DNA of 64,000 nt from Brevundimonas fontaquae (GTDB taxonomy: Bacteria; Pseudomonadota; Alphaproteobacteria; Caulobacterales; Caulobacteraceae): NCBI RefSeq assembly GCF_017086445.1, contig NZ_CP070968.1, positions 2,046,001-2,110,000 on the forward strand, read 5' to 3'. Positions 34,964 to 44,819 of the stretch are shown one piece after another (within the stretch, counting starts at the first letter, position 1; every line of letters begins with the position of its first letter). Made by a program: the position numbers and the translations under genes. The notes below the pieces were generated by a model that saw only the letters and a list, made by a program, of their open reading frames with translations, did no database searches and was not told the DNA's origin.

Positions 34964-36739
34964 TCAAAGAGGCCAAAACAGCAAGATGAGCGAGGGCCCC
35001 GTGACCAGAACGAGCGCGCTCAAAGGCGCGCCCAGTCTGGGATAATCAGAAAACTTATAGCCGCCAGGTCCCATAACCAGCGTGTTGCACTGGTGACCGA
35101 TGGGCGTCAGGAAGTCGCACGCGGCGCCCACCGCGACCGCCATCAGGAACGGGTCTGGATTGTAGCCAAGCTGCTTGGCCAGCGTCGCACCGATCGGGGC
35201 GACGATCAGAACGGTCGCCGCATTGTTCAGGAAGGGCGTAACCGCCATTGAGGCGAGCATCACTCCGGTGATCGCGACAACGCCCGGCAAGCCTGTGAAC
35301 ACGTGGCGAAGCAGTCCCGCGATCAGGTCGGACCCTCCCGTGGATTGGATCGCGTCCGAGACGGGAATGAGGGCTGCGATCAGAACAAGCAGGGGTCCAT
35401 CGAGGGCGGCATAGGCCTCACGCATCTTCAGGCCGCCCAATGCGACGATGACGACGGCGGCGCCGAAGAAGGCGACGGCGACTGGAACCAAGCCAAGGCC
35501 AACGAGGGTCATGGCGCACGCAAGAACAACAGCCGGCATGAACCGCCTGCGCACGCTTCCGAGTTGAACCTGACGCTCCGCCAGTGGCAGTAAATCCAGC
35601 GCCCTCAGCGCGACCGGCAGCGCCTGTTCGGCGCCTTGGAGCAGGATGATATCGCCGGGCGCCAGTTTTGCCGTCCGCAGATGCTGGGTGAGTTGAAAGC
35701 CGCTTCGCGACACGCCCAGCAGATTGATCCCGTGCTGGCCGTATAGATCCGAGCTTCGAACAGACTGCCCTTGTAGCGGGGAGTTTCGGCCTATGACCGC
35801 CTCTACGATCGCAATCTCCTCCGATGCGGTCGCTATGGGAACCGGGCGGTCATCGCGGATGAGATTCATCTGAGCCCGACTGACGAAGCCCTCCAGCGCC
35901 TGCTGCTCGCCCTCGATCAGCAGCGCGTCACCCGCTTTGACGACGACATTGCCTCTGGGACTCAGCCGCCGTTTCCCTGAACGGATCAGCGCCATGATCT
36001 TGACCTCGCCGTCGCCGAGGGCGCCGAGAGCGGACACGGTCATAGATCCCGGAGCCCAGCCTTCAGGCGCCCTGACTTCCGTGGCATAGGCATTGGCGGC
36101 CAAGGCCGCGCTCATCGACGTTGCGCCCTGTCGATCGCGGGGCAACAGGCGATAGCCGAACGCCAAAAACGCCAAGGCGATCAGTGTGAGCGCTAAGCCC
36201 ACTGGTGCGTAGTCAAACATGGCGAAGGGTTCGCCAACGATGCCTTGGCGCACTTCGGCGACGATGATGTTCGGAGCGGTCCCGACCAGGGTGACCATGC
36301 CGCCCGCCATGGCGCCGAAAGCCATCGGCATCAGGAGCCGTGAGGGAGACGACTTCGTCTGGCGCGCCACCTGAAGCGCCACCGGCATCATGATCGCCAG
36401 TGCGCCGACATTCTTCGTCGCCATGGAAAGCAACGTCACAGCGCCGGTCAGAACCGGGACCTGAGAGCGCTCAGTCTTTAGCAGCGGTATCACCCGCCGC
36501 ATCGCGAGTTCAATGACCCCCGATCGGGCGAACGCCGCCGACACGATCAGCGCGCAAGCGATGATGACTGTGACGTCGTTCTTGAAACCGTCAAACGCAG
36601 CCTCGGCGGGGATGATGCCGATCACCAATCCCGCAACCAGCGCCACGACCGCGACCAGGTCATACCGAAACCGACCCCAGATGAAGGCGCCGATTGTCAG
36701 CCCGACAAGGCCGAAGGCCAGTCCCTGTTGAAGCGTCAC
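34964..36739 (-). CDS. SLC13-type (DASS/CitT) permease with two RCK_C domains
   Basis: 591 aa, GTG start. N- and C-terminal membrane halves (RYDLVAVVALVAGLVIGIIP; LDGPLLVLIAALIPVSDAI) flank a cytoplasmic region with two TrkA-C/RCK_C units (about residues 210-285 and 295-375, e.g. GDALLIEGEQQALEGF and PGDIILLQGAEQAL). Motifs LVGTAPNIIVAEVR and TPIGHQCNTLVMGPGGY are the paired transport loops of SLC13 carriers. The substrate (sulfate, dicarboxylate or citrate) cannot be read. It is convergent with the MarR gene. Confidence 0.88.
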   Translation of the reverse strand: MTLQQGLAFGLVGLTIGAFIWGRFRYDLVAVVALVAGLVIGIIPAEAAFDGFKNDVTVIIACALIVSAAFARSGVIELAMRRVIPLLKTERSQVPVLTGAVTLLSMATKNVGALAIMMPVALQVARQTKSSPSRLLMPMAFGAMAGGMVTLVGTAPNIIVAEVRQGIVGEPFAMFDYAPVGLALTLIALAFLAFGYRLLPRDRQGATSMSAALAANAYATEVRAPEGWAPGSMTVSALGALGDGEVKIMALIRSGKRRLSPRGNVVVKAGDALLIEGEQQALEGFVSRAQMNLIRDDRPVPIATASEEIAIVEAVIGRNSPLQGQSVRSSDLYGQHGINLLGVSRSGFQLTQHLRTAKLAPGDIILLQGAEQALPVALRALDLLPLAERQVQLGSVRRRFMPAVVLACAMTLVGLGLVPVAVAFFGAAVVIVALGGLKMREAYAALDGPLLVLIAALIPVSDAIQSTGGSDLIAGLLRHVFTGLPGVVAITGVMLASMAVTPFLNNAATVLIVAPIGATLAKQLGYNPDPFLMAVAVGAACDFLTPIGHQCNTLVMGPGGYKFSDYPRLGAPLSALVLVTGPSLILLFWPL

Positions 36740-37440
36740 TCGCCTAGCGCCCTTGCATTATGAGCAGAGAGCGTAGGCTCAATGTTGATAGGCAGCCAGC
36801 TCTTCGTAATGGCGAACGATGGACCATAGCGAGCCGTAATCTTCCCCTCGCCTGCCGTCAGGCTGAGGTCGAAACGATACTCGGGCGCCGGGAAGGCCGA
36901 CATCTAAGCTCGCCAACGTCGTACATTTTCGCGCATGGTGCATGGCACTGTCATTAGTCGTGTTGGCGGCAGCGCGCCATGTATAGGGCCCTGTCGCCAT
37001 CGGTGTCCTTGGTCTGGTCGTGCACAAGCATGACGGACGTTGGGACGGGAGATAAAGAGCGTGGGCCTTGGCTTGTCTTGTACAAGGCGATGATCACGCT
37101 GGGGCGCACATGGACCATTTGCGCCCGTAGGGATTGGATCCATCAACGCACCCTCAGGCTGACGTAACTGTCATCCAGCAACTACGGCAACACCTCAGGC
37201 GCCGGGTGTCACTGAACTCCAGCGAGCGACGGTTTTCCCAAGCCGGCGGCGCTGATCCGCCGCAGTGAGGCATCAGGATCGACGTCGTCCAATCCCCCGG
37301 CGTAAGACCAATCCCGATCGTCTTCTGATAAGGCGCTGATAAGCAAGCAATCTATTGGCTACACCACTTTGATTATACAACGGCCGCCCAAGTCGTCCAT
37401 CTTCGAAGTCAGGTCGCTGAATCTTAGCTCAGATTAGTCC
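36740..37440. other. 700-bp region without a convincing gene
   Basis: Both strands are interrupted by stops. Plus-frame fragments (for example LVLYKAMITLGRTWTICARRD near 37070-37140) are short and unrecognised. The segment must contain the promoter of the SLC13 gene near 36740. The rest may be a decayed gene or an RNA. I see no convincing tRNA, repeat array or insertion sequence. Confidence 0.5.
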
Positions 37441-38001
37441 TCAGCTTGATTTCACGAGGACGCCGTCCGTGGGCTGAAGCACGCCGTTGGCGGCTTGTGT
37501 TTCACGTCCGGTCAAGTGGGCAACGGCTCCATCTGGCGCGGTGACCAGGATTTTGTCTCCATCGCGGCTGAAGGTCAGCAGAGTGTCCGCCATCGTGCGC
37601 ATCTGGATGCCATCGTCGCCGCCGCGCTGAATCGCTGCAAGGATATCTGCGCGCGTCAGTGCCCCAGGCACAATGTGGGCGCGCAGAAGCGCCGCGCTTT
37701 GCGCCTTTTGCGCGTCACCAGTCAGGGACCCGCTCAATCCACTGAGTGACGCGTTCGAGGGCGCGAAGACGGTGTATGGGCCTTTGCTCGCGAGCACCTC
37801 TGGCAGACCCGCAGCCTTGATCACGCCATCCAGCGTGTCCAAGTCGGCGTTATCACGGATTTCCGCGTCCAGCGTCTTCGTTGAGGGCGCAGCCGCAAGC
37901 ACGGCCCCGGACTTCGAGGTCGCCGAACCTTCGTTGTCACCGCAAGCAGCCAGGGCGAGCGCCATCATCGGCGCCAACGCCCACACATTGGTGTTACGCA
38001 T
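37441..38001 (-). CDS. Fasciclin (FAS1) domain lipoprotein
   Basis: 186 aa from ATG 38001. Lipobox LAAC (Cys20) after a hydrophobic signal. One FAS1 domain: TLDGVIKAAGLPEVLASKGPYTVFAPSNASLSGL, LLRAHIVPGAL and ANGVLQPTDGVLV. FAS1 proteins mediate adhesion or surface interactions. A GTG at 38016 overlapping the upstream stop (GTGA) is an alternative start. It is probably cotranscribed with the repeat protein upstream. Confidence 0.88.
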   Translation of the reverse strand: MRNTNVWALAPMMALALAACGDNEGSATSKSGAVLAAAPSTKTLDAEIRDNADLDTLDGVIKAAGLPEVLASKGPYTVFAPSNASLSGLSGSLTGDAQKAQSAALLRAHIVPGALTRADILAAIQRGGDDGIQMRTMADTLLTFSRDGDKILVTAPDGAVAHLTGRETQAANGVLQPTDGVLVKSS

Positions 38002-38012
38002 TAGGCCCTCGC

Positions 38013-39008
38013 TCACGTCAGCAGCTGAATGATGGCCTGCACCACCTGAGTGGTGGGGTCGACCTGATACACATAGCCGTCATTGTAGCGATACAGGCTC
38101 TGTGGGCTGTCGACGTACCGGTCGCGATAGGCGTAGGGCACATTGTAGACGTCGTAACCCGCCGGCATGCGCTGGCCGACGTTGAACTGTTGCCCGGTCA
38201 GGAGCGCCGCGATCTGGCCGATCCCTTGGGTCTGTGGATCCACACCGTAGAGCACGCCATCAGCATAGCGGTACTGGTACCGGTCATTCAGCCCGTAATA
38301 GTCAGAGAAGTACTGAGGGGCCGGCTGATATTCGTATCGCGTCGGCCAGACATTGCCCTGTGAAAGAACGCCGCCGAGAACTGGCAGGTAACCGAGCAGG
38401 CCGCCTTGGGTGTTGTATCGATACATGTATCCGTCGCGGTACATGTAGTTCGCTTCATCTGCGCGAGTGCGCCACAAATAGTTGTAGCGGGCATAATCCT
38501 CTCTCGCGTCGACAATCTTGCGCGCTTGGCCGGGCGGGAGACAGCCGTTGTTCTTTCGGGCAAGCCCGGGAGGGCAACCGTCGATCACGGCGCGATCAAA
38601 ACCCCGTCCATAGACTAGGCGATCACGCTCACGGTCGATGCGGCGATCCAACTCTCGCCGAGCATCCCTTGGGCTGCCTGCCATGACATCCGCACGACGC
38701 TCGATCTCGCGACGGAGGTCGCGCTCGGACATCCGGTTCTTTCCGTTCGTGCGCTCACCAACAAATGCTGGCTGACGAACATCGACGTGGGCTGCCGGCC
38801 CGCCCCTTCCACCTGGCCCATCATCACGACCTTCACGCGCCTCCTGATCGCCGCGCCCAGGACCATCCCGGCCAGGTCCGCCTTCGCGATGGTCGCCCCT
38901 GCCCTTCCCGTTGCCGTGCCCGCCGCCCTGTCCGGGCTGAGCTAGGGCGATGCTGGAGGAACCAAGAACGAGAGCTAAGGCCGCGGCAAGTGGGATGGAT
39001 CGCTTCAT
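38013..39008 (-). CDS. Secreted protein with Gly/Arg-rich region and three Tyr/Asp repeats
   Basis: 331 aa from ATG 39008. The signal peptide ends at ALAQ. Residues 25-72 are Gly/Arg/Asp-rich low complexity. Residues about 140-165 contain DGCPPGLARKNNGCLPPGQ, a motif seen in RcnB-like exported proteins. The C-terminal half has three related units (about 187-213, 243-272 and 304-331) with a Y-x-Y-x-D-G-x-x-Y core followed by T-Q and a hydrophobic stretch. No function is known to me. It is coupled to the FAS1 lipoprotein gene. Confidence 0.75.
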   Translation of the reverse strand: MKRSIPLAAALALVLGSSSIALAQPGQGGGHGNGKGRGDHREGGPGRDGPGRGDQEAREGRDDGPGGRGGPAAHVDVRQPAFVGERTNGKNRMSERDLRREIERRADVMAGSPRDARRELDRRIDRERDRLVYGRGFDRAVIDGCPPGLARKNNGCLPPGQARKIVDAREDYARYNYLWRTRADEANYMYRDGYMYRYNTQGGLLGYLPVLGGVLSQGNVWPTRYEYQPAPQYFSDYYGLNDRYQYRYADGVLYGVDPQTQGIGQIAALLTGQQFNVGQRMPAGYDVYNVPYAYRDRYVDSPQSLYRYNDGYVYQVDPTTQVVQAIIQLLT

Positions 39009-39154
39009 CGTGAACTCCTTGTCGGCAGCCAAAACGTGTGCAGAGTACCGATGTTCCATCGTCGGCATGCCCTCCGCTCAGCCCACCCGTCAGGGGCTGG
39101 CTACCTTCAACTCTGTCTTGGCTTTGCTGGGCAGCCGCTTCGCAGATGGTCGTG

Positions 39155-39988
39155 TTAGTCCAGCGCCGAACTCCGCATCTCTGATAAAACCCTGGGCAAA
39201 CAGTCCGGCAGGTCATCCGAAGTCAGTCCGGGACCGAACGTGTGCGCCGCATCCGAATGAAGCCACACGGCGGCGCAGGCCGCGTCGAAGCTCTCCATCC
39301 GCTGGGCCGCCAATCCGCCGATCATGCCGGCGAGCACATCCCCGGTTCCCGCTGTCGCCAGCCACGGCGAGCCGTTTTCGTTTCGGCGTACTCGCCCGTC
39401 CGGGGACGCGATCAGGGTCTGCGCGCCTTTCAGAACGATCGTCGCCTGAGCCAATCGCGCGGCCTCCTGAACGGCGACTTCGCGGCCCTGAGTGAGCAAA
39501 CCTGGGAAAAGCCTCTCGAACTCGCCTTCATGTGGCGTCAGGATATCGTCGCGATCTAAAACCGCGAACAGTTCGGCTGTTCGCCCCTTGAAGACCGACA
39601 GGCCATCGGCGTCGATCACCAGAACGGCGCCGGTCGAGCCCAGCGCCTGAATGTTCGCGATCGTCGCATCGTCCAGGCCTGCGGCCGGCCCGATCACCAC
39701 GGCGTCGCTGCCGGCGGCTTCTCGGCCTAAGTTCTCGGGTGAAGAAAAGGGCGTCAACATCACCGCCCGCACAGCCGGTGCGATCACTGACGCCGCATCT
39801 GGCGGACAAAGGATTCGCACGACCCCAGCGCCCATCCTGAGACCGGCATGGGCTGCAAGCCGCGCAGCGCCTGTCTGATGCGCCTTTCCTGAAACGACGG
39901 CCAAACGTCCACGCGCATGCTTGTGCGTTTCCGCGCTCGGCCAAGGCAGAAAATTGCGCCAGATCGCCGGGTCGTTGGTTTCTATCAT
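39155..39988 (-). CDS. nnrD: ADP-dependent NAD(P)H-hydrate dehydratase (stand-alone domain)
   Basis: 277 aa from ATG 39988. The enzyme repairs hydrated NAD(P)H. Carbohydrate-kinase-like features: GRLAVVSGKAHQTGAARLAA, DAVVIGPAAGL, LVIDADGLSVF, ILTPHEGEFERLFPG and WLATAGTGDVLAGMIGGLAAQ. No epimerase (NnrE) domain is fused in front, unlike E. coli. The open frame running on to 41896 is antisense to glnB and glnA and not part of the gene. It is divergent from glnB. Confidence 0.9.
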   Translation of the reverse strand: MIETNDPAIWRNFLPWPSAETHKHARGRLAVVSGKAHQTGAARLAAHAGLRMGAGVVRILCPPDAASVIAPAVRAVMLTPFSSPENLGREAAGSDAVVIGPAAGLDDATIANIQALGSTGAVLVIDADGLSVFKGRTAELFAVLDRDDILTPHEGEFERLFPGLLTQGREVAVQEAARLAQATIVLKGAQTLIASPDGRVRRNENGSPWLATAGTGDVLAGMIGGLAAQRMESFDAACAAVWLHSDAAHTFGPGLTSDDLPDCLPRVLSEMRSSALD

Positions 39989-40036
39989 CCGCGTTCCGAT
40001 TATCCTTCGCCAGTCTGCGAAAATCGCTTGCTTTGA

Positions 40037-40441
<405 letters not shown>

Positions 40442-40522
40442 CCTGACTACCCTCCCCGGCCCTCGGCCCTCGGGTCGCTGTCCGGTCTCCTCCCCAAACG
40501 ACAAGAACAGGACTTTTCGAGA

Positions 40523-41929
40523 ATGAGCGCCAGCAAGATCCTTAAAGAGATCAAGGATGAGGAGGTCCAATATGTGGACGTCCGCTTCACCGACACGCGC
40601 GGCCGTCTGCAGCACGTCACCTTCGACGTCGATCTGGTCGACGAGGACTTCCTGAACGAAGGCACGATGTTCGACGGCTCGTCGATCGCCGGCTGGAAGG
40701 CCATCAACGAGTCCGACATGCTGCTGAAGCCGGACCTGACCACGGCCTATATCGATCCCTTCTATCAACAGAAGACGATGTTCCTGTTCTGCGACGTGCT
40801 GAACCCGGACACCGGCGAGCCCTACAACCGCGACAGCCGCTCGATGGCCAAGAAGGCGCTGTCCTACGTCCAGTCGTCGGGCGTGGGCGACCAGGTCTTC
40901 TTCGGACCGGAGGCCGAGTTCTTCATCTTCGACGACGTACGCTGGTCCACCCAGCCGCACGACACCGGCTACAGCTACGATTCGACCGAGTTGCCCGCCA
41001 ACACCGGCGCTGAGTATTCCGAAGGCAACATGGGCCATCGCCCTGGGCCCAAGGGCGGCTATTTCCCCGTCAATCCGGTCGATTCCGGACAGGACCTGCG
41101 CGGCGAAATGCTGGGCGTCATGCGCGATCTGGGCCTTCAGCCCGAGAAGCACCACCACGAGGTGGCTCCGGCTCAGCACGAACTGGGCCTGAAGTTCTCG
41201 GACCTGCTGACCATGGCCGACCGCCTGCAACTCTATAAGTACGTGATCCACAATGTGGCCCACGCATACGGCAAGTCGGCGACCTTCATGGCCAAGCCGA
41301 TGTTTGCGGACAACGGTTCGGGCATGCACGTTCACATGTCGATCTGGAAGGACGGCAAGCCCCAGTTCGCCGGCGACCAGTACGCTGGTCTGTCGCAGGA
41401 ATGTCTGTGGTACATCGGCGGCATCATCAAACACGCCAAGGCCATCAACGCCTTCGCTAACTCGACCACCAACAGTTACAAGCGTCTGGTCCCCGGCTAT
41501 GAAGCCCCGGTGAAGCTGGCTTATTCGGCCCGTAACCGTTCGGCCTCGATCCGTATCCCGCACGTCTCCTCGCCCAAGGCCAAGCGTCTGGAAGCCCGCT
41601 TCCCCGATCCGATGGGCAACCCCTATCTGACCTTCGTCGCCCTGCTGATGGCCGGTCTGGACGGGATCGAGAACCGTATTGATCCGGGCGCGCCCGCCGA
41701 CAAGAACCTCTACGACCTGCCGCCGGAAGAGCGCGGCTCGATCCCCGAGGTCTGCGGCTCGCTGCGTGAAGCGCTGGAGAACCTGGACAAGGACCGCGCC
41801 TTCCTCAAGAAGGGCGGCGTCATGGATGACGACTTCATCGACAGCTACATCGAACTGAAGATGGAAGAGGTGATGCGTCTGCAACTGCACCCGCATCCGG
41901 TCGAGTTCGACATGTACTACAGCTGCTGA
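40523..41929 (+). CDS. glnA: Glutamine synthetase type I
   Basis: 468 aa, dodecameric GSI-beta. The N-terminal beta-grasp ([19 protein letters not shown]) and [10 protein letters not shown] are followed by [39 protein letters not shown], and the Arg-rich [10 protein letters not shown]. The adenylylation site is Y397 in NLYDLPPEE, exactly the E. coli number, so it is expected to be controlled by GlnE and PII. A strong terminator follows. Confidence 0.97.
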   Translation: MSASKILKEIKDEEVQYVDVRFTDTRGRLQHVTFDVDLVDEDFLNEGTMFDGSSIAGWKAINESDMLLKPDLTTAYIDPFYQQKTMFLFCDVLNPDTGEPYNRDSRSMAKKALSYVQSSGVGDQVFFGPEAEFFIFDDVRWSTQPHDTGYSYDSTELPANTGAEYSEGNMGHRPGPKGGYFPVNPVDSGQDLRGEMLGVMRDLGLQPEKHHHEVAPAQHELGLKFSDLLTMADRLQLYKYVIHNVAHAYGKSATFMAKPMFADNGSGMHVHMSIWKDGKPQFAGDQYAGLSQECLWYIGGIIKHAKAINAFANSTTNSYKRLVPGYEAPVKLAYSARNRSASIRIPHVSSPKAKRLEARFPDPMGNPYLTFVALLMAGLDGIENRIDPGAPADKNLYDLPPEERGSIPEVCGSLREALENLDKDRAFLKKGGVMDDDFIDSYIELKMEEVMRLQLHPHPVEFDMYYSC

Positions 41930-41950
41930 TCACCTGATCGCAGTCAAGAC

Positions 41951-41984
41951 AAAGGGCCGGGGATCGCTCCCCGGCCCTTTTTTT
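41951..41984 (+). terminator. Intrinsic terminator of glnBA
   Basis: A perfect 13-bp stem AAAGGGCCGGGGA (41951-41963) and TCCCCGGCCCTTT (41968-41980) with a TCGC loop, followed by TTTT. It begins 21 bp after the glnA stop. Confidence 0.93.
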
Positions 41985-42030
41985 GCGTGGCTTGACTGCT
42001 TCGAGCAGCGATCGACACGCCGCCGTGGCG

Positions 42031-42921
42031 CTAAGCCATCTCGGCTTCCAGATCGTCCGCCTTCTTGCGGCGCAGCTCGATCAGCCGCACGCACCAGATT
42101 GAAATTTCGTAGAGAATGACCAGCGGCACAGCCAGCATCAGTTGGCTGATCGGATCGGGCGGCGTGACGACCGCCGCGACCACGACGACCGCCACGATGG
42201 CGTAGCGACGACCGGCCGCCATGACCTTGGAGCTAATCAGACCGGCGAGGCCCAGCAGAGTCGTCACCACAGGAAGCTGGAAGCAAAGACCGAAGGCGAG
42301 CAGCAGGGAGGTGACCAAGCTGAGGTAGTCGGAAATCTTTGTGGTTTGCGCCACGGATATGCCGTCGGTCGCCACCTGCTGGCTCAACGAGAACAGCATC
42401 ACGAACGGCAGCATGACGTAATAGACCAACGCCCCGCCGAGGCAGAACATCACGGGCGCGGCGATCAGGAACGGCAGAAACGCCCCGCGCTCGTTGCGAT
42501 AGAGGCCCGGCGCCACGAACCGGTACATCTGCCACGCCATGACCGGGAAGGTCAGGACCGCCGCACCAAAGGCTGCGATTTTCATCTTGGTGAAGAGCTG
42601 TTCCAGCGGCGCCGTGGCGATCAGTTGGACAACGGCGGCGCTCCCTGGCGGATAGGGTCTGATTCCCGTCATCACCGCGATCAGTTCGATGGGATTGGCG
42701 TGCCCGCCCGTCGCCAAAGCTGCGGCATGGATCGCCACGGCGGCCTGATACGGCTTGATCAGCGCAATCTGGATCTGATTGGCGAAGGCGAAGCAAAGGA
42801 CGAAAGCCAGGAAGAAAGCCACCACACAGATGAGCAGCCGCCCGCGCAGCTCGATCAGGTGATCCATCAGGGGCGCGCGCGACGCCTCGATCTCGGCCTC
42901 GTCACGATCGGAAGGCGTCAC
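42031..42921 (-). CDS. tatC: Sec-independent translocase subunit TatC
   Basis: 296 aa with six membrane segments. TatC binds the twin-arginine signal. It begins with MDHLIELRGRLLICV (conserved HLxELR) and has FTKMKIAAFGAAVLTFPVMAWQMYRFVAPGLYRNER, the conserved loop and helix. The GTG start overlaps the tatB stop (GTGA). The window also encodes candidate Tat substrates (the DUF839 protein, MsrB and the 2791 protein). Confidence 0.95.
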   Translation of the reverse strand: MTPSDRDEAEIEASRAPLMDHLIELRGRLLICVVAFFLAFVLCFAFANQIQIALIKPYQAAVAIHAAALATGGHANPIELIAVMTGIRPYPPGSAAVVQLIATAPLEQLFTKMKIAAFGAAVLTFPVMAWQMYRFVAPGLYRNERGAFLPFLIAAPVMFCLGGALVYYVMLPFVMLFSLSQQVATDGISVAQTTKISDYLSLVTSLLLAFGLCFQLPVVTTLLGLAGLISSKVMAAGRRYAIVAVVVVAAVVTPPDPISQLMLAVPLVILYEISIWCVRLIELRRKKADDLEAEMA

Positions 42922-43496
42922 AGGTCAACGGCTTTCTTGCGCGAGGTCTTGGACTTGGTGGCTGCAGGCTTGGTCTTGGCGGCAGGCGCGGCGGTCTTCG
43001 GTTTGGCGACTGTGCGAGGTTTGTCCGTCGCCGATCCCGAAACACCCGTCCCCGCCTTGGCCCTTGGGGGCGTTCGCTTCGGTTTCGTCGTCGTGACCGG
43101 CTCAAAAGCCGCCGGCGTATCCGGCCATTCGTCAACCGCAGGCGTCATGATCGGCGCCTCCGGCTCGGGCGCAGGCAGAACAGCCGCCGCAGTCGGCCCG
43201 GTCAATCCGGCGTTGATGTCCTTGAACGCGGCGTCCGCCTCGGCGCCCAGGGGATACATCGCCCCCTGCCCCGTCCGCAGCGCCTCGACCTCCTTGCGCA
43301 GGTCGTCCAGTTCGGACTGACGCGCCATCTCGTCGAAACTGGATCGGAACTCGTTGGCCATGGCGCGCGCCTTGGCCACCATCTGACCGACGCGACGCAT
43401 CAGGACAGGCAGGTCCTTTGGCCCCACGACAAGCAGGGCCACCAGACCGATCACCACTAATTCGAAACCCCCGATACCGGGGCCAAGCCCGCCCAT
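42918..43496 (-). CDS. tatB: Sec-independent translocase subunit TatB
   Basis: 192 aa. One N-terminal membrane helix (GIGGFELVVIGLVALLVVGPKDLPVLMRRVG) with the TatB Glu and GPKDLP hinge, then an amphipathic helix (MVAKARAMANEFRSSFDEMARQ), and a long Pro/Ala/Lys C-terminal tail typical of alphaproteobacterial TatB. It lies between tatA and tatC. Confidence 0.93.
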   Translation of the reverse strand: MGGLGPGIGGFELVVIGLVALLVVGPKDLPVLMRRVGQMVAKARAMANEFRSSFDEMARQSELDDLRKEVEALRTGQGAMYPLGAEADAAFKDINAGLTGPTAAAVLPAPEPEAPIMTPAVDEWPDTPAAFEPVTTTKPKRTPPRAKAGTGVSGSATDKPRTVAKPKTAAPAAKTKPAATKSKTSRKKAVDL

Positions 43497-43519
43497 GCGT
43501 CAGCCCTTACAGACGACGA

Positions 43520-43738
43520 CTAGCGCTTCAGCTCTTCCTTTTCCGCCTCGGTGCGCGGCAGCGAGCTGACGCCCTCGTGTGGGCCGTCCTTCTTGTCTTC
43601 GTCTTTCAGGCCGTCCTTGAAGGCGCGGATGCCTTTGGCGGCGTCGCCCATGATGCCCGACAGCTTGCCCCGGCCGCCAAACAGCAGCGCGATGACGACG
43701 ATGACGATGGCCCAATGCCAGATGCTCATGGAGCCCAT
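43520..43738 (-). CDS. tatA: Sec-independent translocase subunit TatA
   Basis: 72 aa. [44 protein letters not shown] is the standard TatA transmembrane helix, FG hinge and amphipathic helix. ATG 43738 is chosen; ATG 43729 is possible. The C-terminus is short and charged. First gene of tatABC, divergent from rnhA with a 110-bp gap. Confidence 0.94.
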   Translation of the reverse strand: MGSMSIWHWAIVIVVIALLFGGRGKLSGIMGDAAKGIRAFKDGLKDEDKKDGPHEGVSSLPRTEAEKEELKR

Positions 43739-43848
43739 GGCTAATCTCCTCGCGGGGATCGGTCATCCGATCCCATCCACTCTTATTCGACCCGCATATA
43801 GGCGCAGTGATGGCCCCGCGCCAAGGGAGGCTGTAGGTCTGCGCGACC

Positions 43849-44301
43849 ATGAGTCCCTCCGATCACGTCATCATCCACACCGACGGCGCCTGCAAGGGCA
43901 ATCCGGGCCCCGGAGGCTGGGGCGCCGTGCTTCAAGCCGGCGGCGGTCACGAAAAGGAGTTGTGGGGCGGCGAGCCCAACACGACCAACAACCGGATGGA
44001 GCTGATGGCCGCCATCATGGCGCTGGAAGCCCTGAAACGGCCCTGCAAGGTCGAACTGCATACCGACAGCAAATACGTCATGCAGGGGATCACCGAATGG
44101 ATGCGCGGCTGGAAGGCGCGCGGTTGGCTGACCTCGGATAAAAAACCGGTCAAGAACGCCGACCTGTGGCAGCGGCTGGATGCAGCGCGCCTGCGTCACG
44201 ACGTGAAATGGCGATGGGTGAAGGGGCATGCCGGGCATGAACTGAACGAGCGCGCCGACCAGCTGGCGAATCGCGGCGTCGCGGAACTGCCTCGGCGCTG
44301 A
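43849..44301 (+). CDS. rnhA: Ribonuclease HI
   Basis: 150 aa. RNase HI cleaves RNA in RNA-DNA hybrids. The catalytic carboxylates lie in [16 protein letters not shown] (Asp), [15 protein letters not shown] (Glu), [12 protein letters not shown] (Asp) and the last Asp in the [12 protein letters not shown] tail (ERAD). The basic protrusion [20 protein letters not shown] is kept. Length and motifs are normal. Confidence 0.96.
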   Translation: MSPSDHVIIHTDGACKGNPGPGGWGAVLQAGGGHEKELWGGEPNTTNNRMELMAAIMALEALKRPCKVELHTDSKYVMQGITEWMRGWKARGWLTSDKKPVKNADLWQRLDAARLRHDVKWRWVKGHAGHELNERADQLANRGVAELPRR

Positions 44302-44343
44302 GACGCGACATTTGGCTAAAGGCGCCGCGACAACCGTTGCGGC

Positions 44344-44802
44344 TCAGACCGGCGACTGGACCGTCAACAAAGAGCCGTTCACCCGCATCACGACCACGTC
44401 TTGGCCCTCAAGCGGCGCCTCGCCCACGATCTCGGCCGGCCATTCGGCGCCGGAGATGAAGACGCGACCGCGGCCCGAGACGAACGTCTCGACCACCCGT
44501 GCCCGCTGGCCAACCAGACGGCTGTCGCGGTCATTGATGTCGGGGCCGTCGGGATTGGCTTTGGAGATCAGGCGGCGGGACAGCAATGTGGCGATGACGG
44601 TCAGAACCGCGAAGACGGCCACCTCGCCCGGCAGCCCCAACCGCACGCCCGCCGCCGTCATGACCGCGACAACGCCGGCCGAAACAGCGGGCCAAAGCAG
44701 CCATTCGGTCGAGAACATCGCCTCGACCGCCAGCAGCAGAACCCCGATCGCCAACCAGATCCAGAACGGCTGGGCGACATAGAGATCAGCAAGCGACATC
44801 AT
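44344..44802 (-). CDS. NfeD-family membrane protein
   Basis: 152 aa. Three or four hydrophobic segments (FWIWLAIGVLLLAVEAMF, LLWPAVSAGVVAVMTAAG, VAVFAVLTVIATLL) precede a C-terminal OB-fold (LVGQRARVVETFVSGRGRVFISGAEWPAEI). Short NfeD proteins partner SPFH proteins in membrane-domain organisation. It lies 17 bp after the SPFH gene in the same operon. Confidence 0.9.
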   Translation of the reverse strand: MMSLADLYVAQPFWIWLAIGVLLLAVEAMFSTEWLLWPAVSAGVVAVMTAAGVRLGLPGEVAVFAVLTVIATLLSRRLISKANPDGPDINDRDSRLVGQRARVVETFVSGRGRVFISGAEWPAEIVGEAPLEGQDVVVMRVNGSLLTVQSPV

Positions 44803-44819
44803 CGGTCAGCCTCCTTCGA

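Noticed and set aside
28744..37393. Shared 12-mer GGCCGCCCAAGT at 28744 and near 37382, suggesting a dispersed repeat
   Set aside because: Twelve identical bases are expected many times by chance in 64 kb, and the flanks do not align.
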